Source: Prorocentrum cordatum (lineage: Eukaryota; Sar; Dinophyceae; Prorocentrales; Prorocentraceae). From it: a DNA stretch of 64,000 nt. The position numbers were made by a program, and so were the translations under genes. The notes below the pieces were generated by a model. The model was not told where the DNA came from, ran no database searches, and was given only the letters and a program-made list of their open reading frames with translations. This document shows positions 62,836 through 64,000 of the stretch, in pieces (position 1 is the first letter of the stretch; each line of letters begins with the position of its first letter). The stretch is from contig CAUYUJ010015693.1 in the NCBI GenBank assembly GCA_963575745.1, positions 341,432 to 405,431 on the forward strand, read 5' to 3'.

Positions 62836-64000
62836 ACTTCGGACCACTCCTCACACGCTTCGTGGCCCCGTGGGGAGCCCCACCTAAGGCCGCAATGACA
62901 GGGCTCGCAGGTGGGCGTCACGCTCGTTTCGGCACACTCCTCACACCCTCCGCGGCCCCATGGGGAGCCCCACCCAAGGTCCAAGCGGCTCACACGCTTC
63001 GTGCCCCCTAGGAAGCTCCATCTCAGGCACCGGTGGCGACGTTTGCAGGTGGGCGCCACGCCCCGTTCGGGAAACCCCTCGCGTGTCATGGCTTCACAGG
63101 GGGCTCCACCCAAGGCCCCAGTGGCGACGTTCGCATGTGGGCGTCACGCCCGCTTCGGCATAACATTCACAGGTTTCGAAGCCATACAGGGTGCTCCATC
63201 TAAGGCCTCAGTGGCCACGTTCGCATGTGGGCGTCACGCCCCGTTCGGCACACCCCTCACAGGCTTCGTGCCCCCTTCGGGAGCTCCACCTAAGGCCCCA
63301 GCGGCGACGTTCGCATGTGGACGTCACGCCCGTTTCGGCGCTCCCCCCATACGCTTCGTGGCCTCATTGGGAGCTCCACCCAAGGCCCCACTGGCTGCGT
63401 TTACATGCGGTCCCGCCGCACACCTCCTCACACCCCTCACACGCTTCGTGGCCCCATGGGGAGCCCCACCCAAGGCCCCAGTGGGCACGTTCCCATGTGG
63501 GCGTCACGCCCTTTTCGGCAAACACCTCACACGCGTCGTAGCTTCACAGGGGGCGCCACCGAATGCCCCAGTGGCGGCGTTCGCGTGTGCGCGTCTCGCT
63601 CCTTTCGGCACACCCCGCACACGCGTCGTGGCCCCAGAGGGAGCACTACACAAGGCACCAGTGACGACGTTCGCATGTGGAAGTCGCTCCCGTTTCGGCA
63701 CACCCTTCACACGCTTCGTGGCCCCATAGGGTGTTCCATCTAAGACCCCAGTGGCGAGGTTCGCATGTGGGCGTCACGCCCGTTTCGGCACATCCCGCAC
63801 GCGCGTCGTGGCCCCAGAGGTGGCTCCACCCAAGGCGCCAGTGGCTGCGTTCACATGCGTTCCCGCCTCACGCTCCGTCACACCCCTAACACGCGTCGTG
63901 CCCCCGTAGTGAGATCCACCCAAGGCCCCAGTGGCGGCTACTATCGCGTGTGCGTGTCACGCCCGTTTGGCCACACCCTTGACACGCATCGTGGCCCCGT
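62836..64000 (+). repeat. 90-bp tandem repeat array, continues beyond window
   Basis: About 13 units. Each has CTTCGTGGCCCC, GGGAGCTCCACCYAAGGCCC, CAGTGGCGACGTTCGCATGT, GGGCGTCACGCCCGTTTCGG and CACACC. Anchors fall at 63,264, 63,354, 63,444, 63,534, 63,624, 63,714 and 63,804, exactly 90 bp apart. One unit near 62,998 is shortened by 40 bp. As 90 bp is 30 codons, a frame of 272 codons stays open (62,911-63,729) with a 30-residue repeat ending in HARFG-like words. It is probably not a gene. Confidence 0.95.

Noticed and set aside
62836-64000. CRISPR-like array
   Set aside because: The 90-bp units are repeats throughout with no alternation of constant repeat and unique spacer, and the DNA is eukaryotic. 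The 102-bp and 64-bp arrays fail for the same reason.

Overview
The window looks like nuclear DNA from a dinoflagellate. Three things point there. A diverged copy of the dinoflagellate spliced-leader sequence lies at 23,359-23,380. The decayed retroelements resemble reverse transcriptase (RT) families that I know from dinoflagellate genomes. The DNA is GC-rich and full of microsatellites and minisatellites, and I see no ordinary host gene. I cannot name the species. Family assignments rest on motif recognition, because no database search was possible.

Layout. 0-11 kb: modules bounded by (TTG)n tracts, a direct segmental duplication (1.66-3.08 and 4.48-6.37 kb), arrays built on CCCTTCGTGGCCCC, and a 102-bp tandem array (7.37-9.14 kb). 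11-23 kb: GAG/CTC, TCTG and CGT tracts, two copies of a TCTTGGG-rich dispersed repeat, a zinc-knuckle reading frame (14.9 kb) and the first copy of MITE-B (20.7 kb). 23.3-33.5 kb: the most gene-like block. It holds two broken retroelements head to tail. The first has a gag-like ORF1, a possible methyltransferase segment, an RT and an RNase H, with the spliced-leader relic about 80 bp before its start codon. The second is a LINE with endonuclease, RT and C-terminal segments. 33.9-41 kb: nested duplications, a large inverted duplication and two adjacent MITEs, each with a clean 8-bp target-site duplication. 41.9-45 kb: a minus-strand LINE with RT and RNase H, cut by a (GAG)n tract. 45-64 kb: more TTG-bounded and TCTTGGG elements, low-repeat stretches with unassigned reading frames, a second MITE-A (59.3 kb), a 64-bp array (62.2 kb) and a 90-bp array that runs off the window end.

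No set of genes acts together here. The retroelement proteins are broken by stops and frameshifts and should be non-functional. Most long open frames are products of repeats whose period is a multiple of three. The main interest is in the mobile and repeat families: two MITE families with 8-bp duplications, a modular TCTTGGG family with conserved spacers, a TTG-bounded composite family, and a retroelement that seems to carry a spliced leader and a methyltransferase-like domain.
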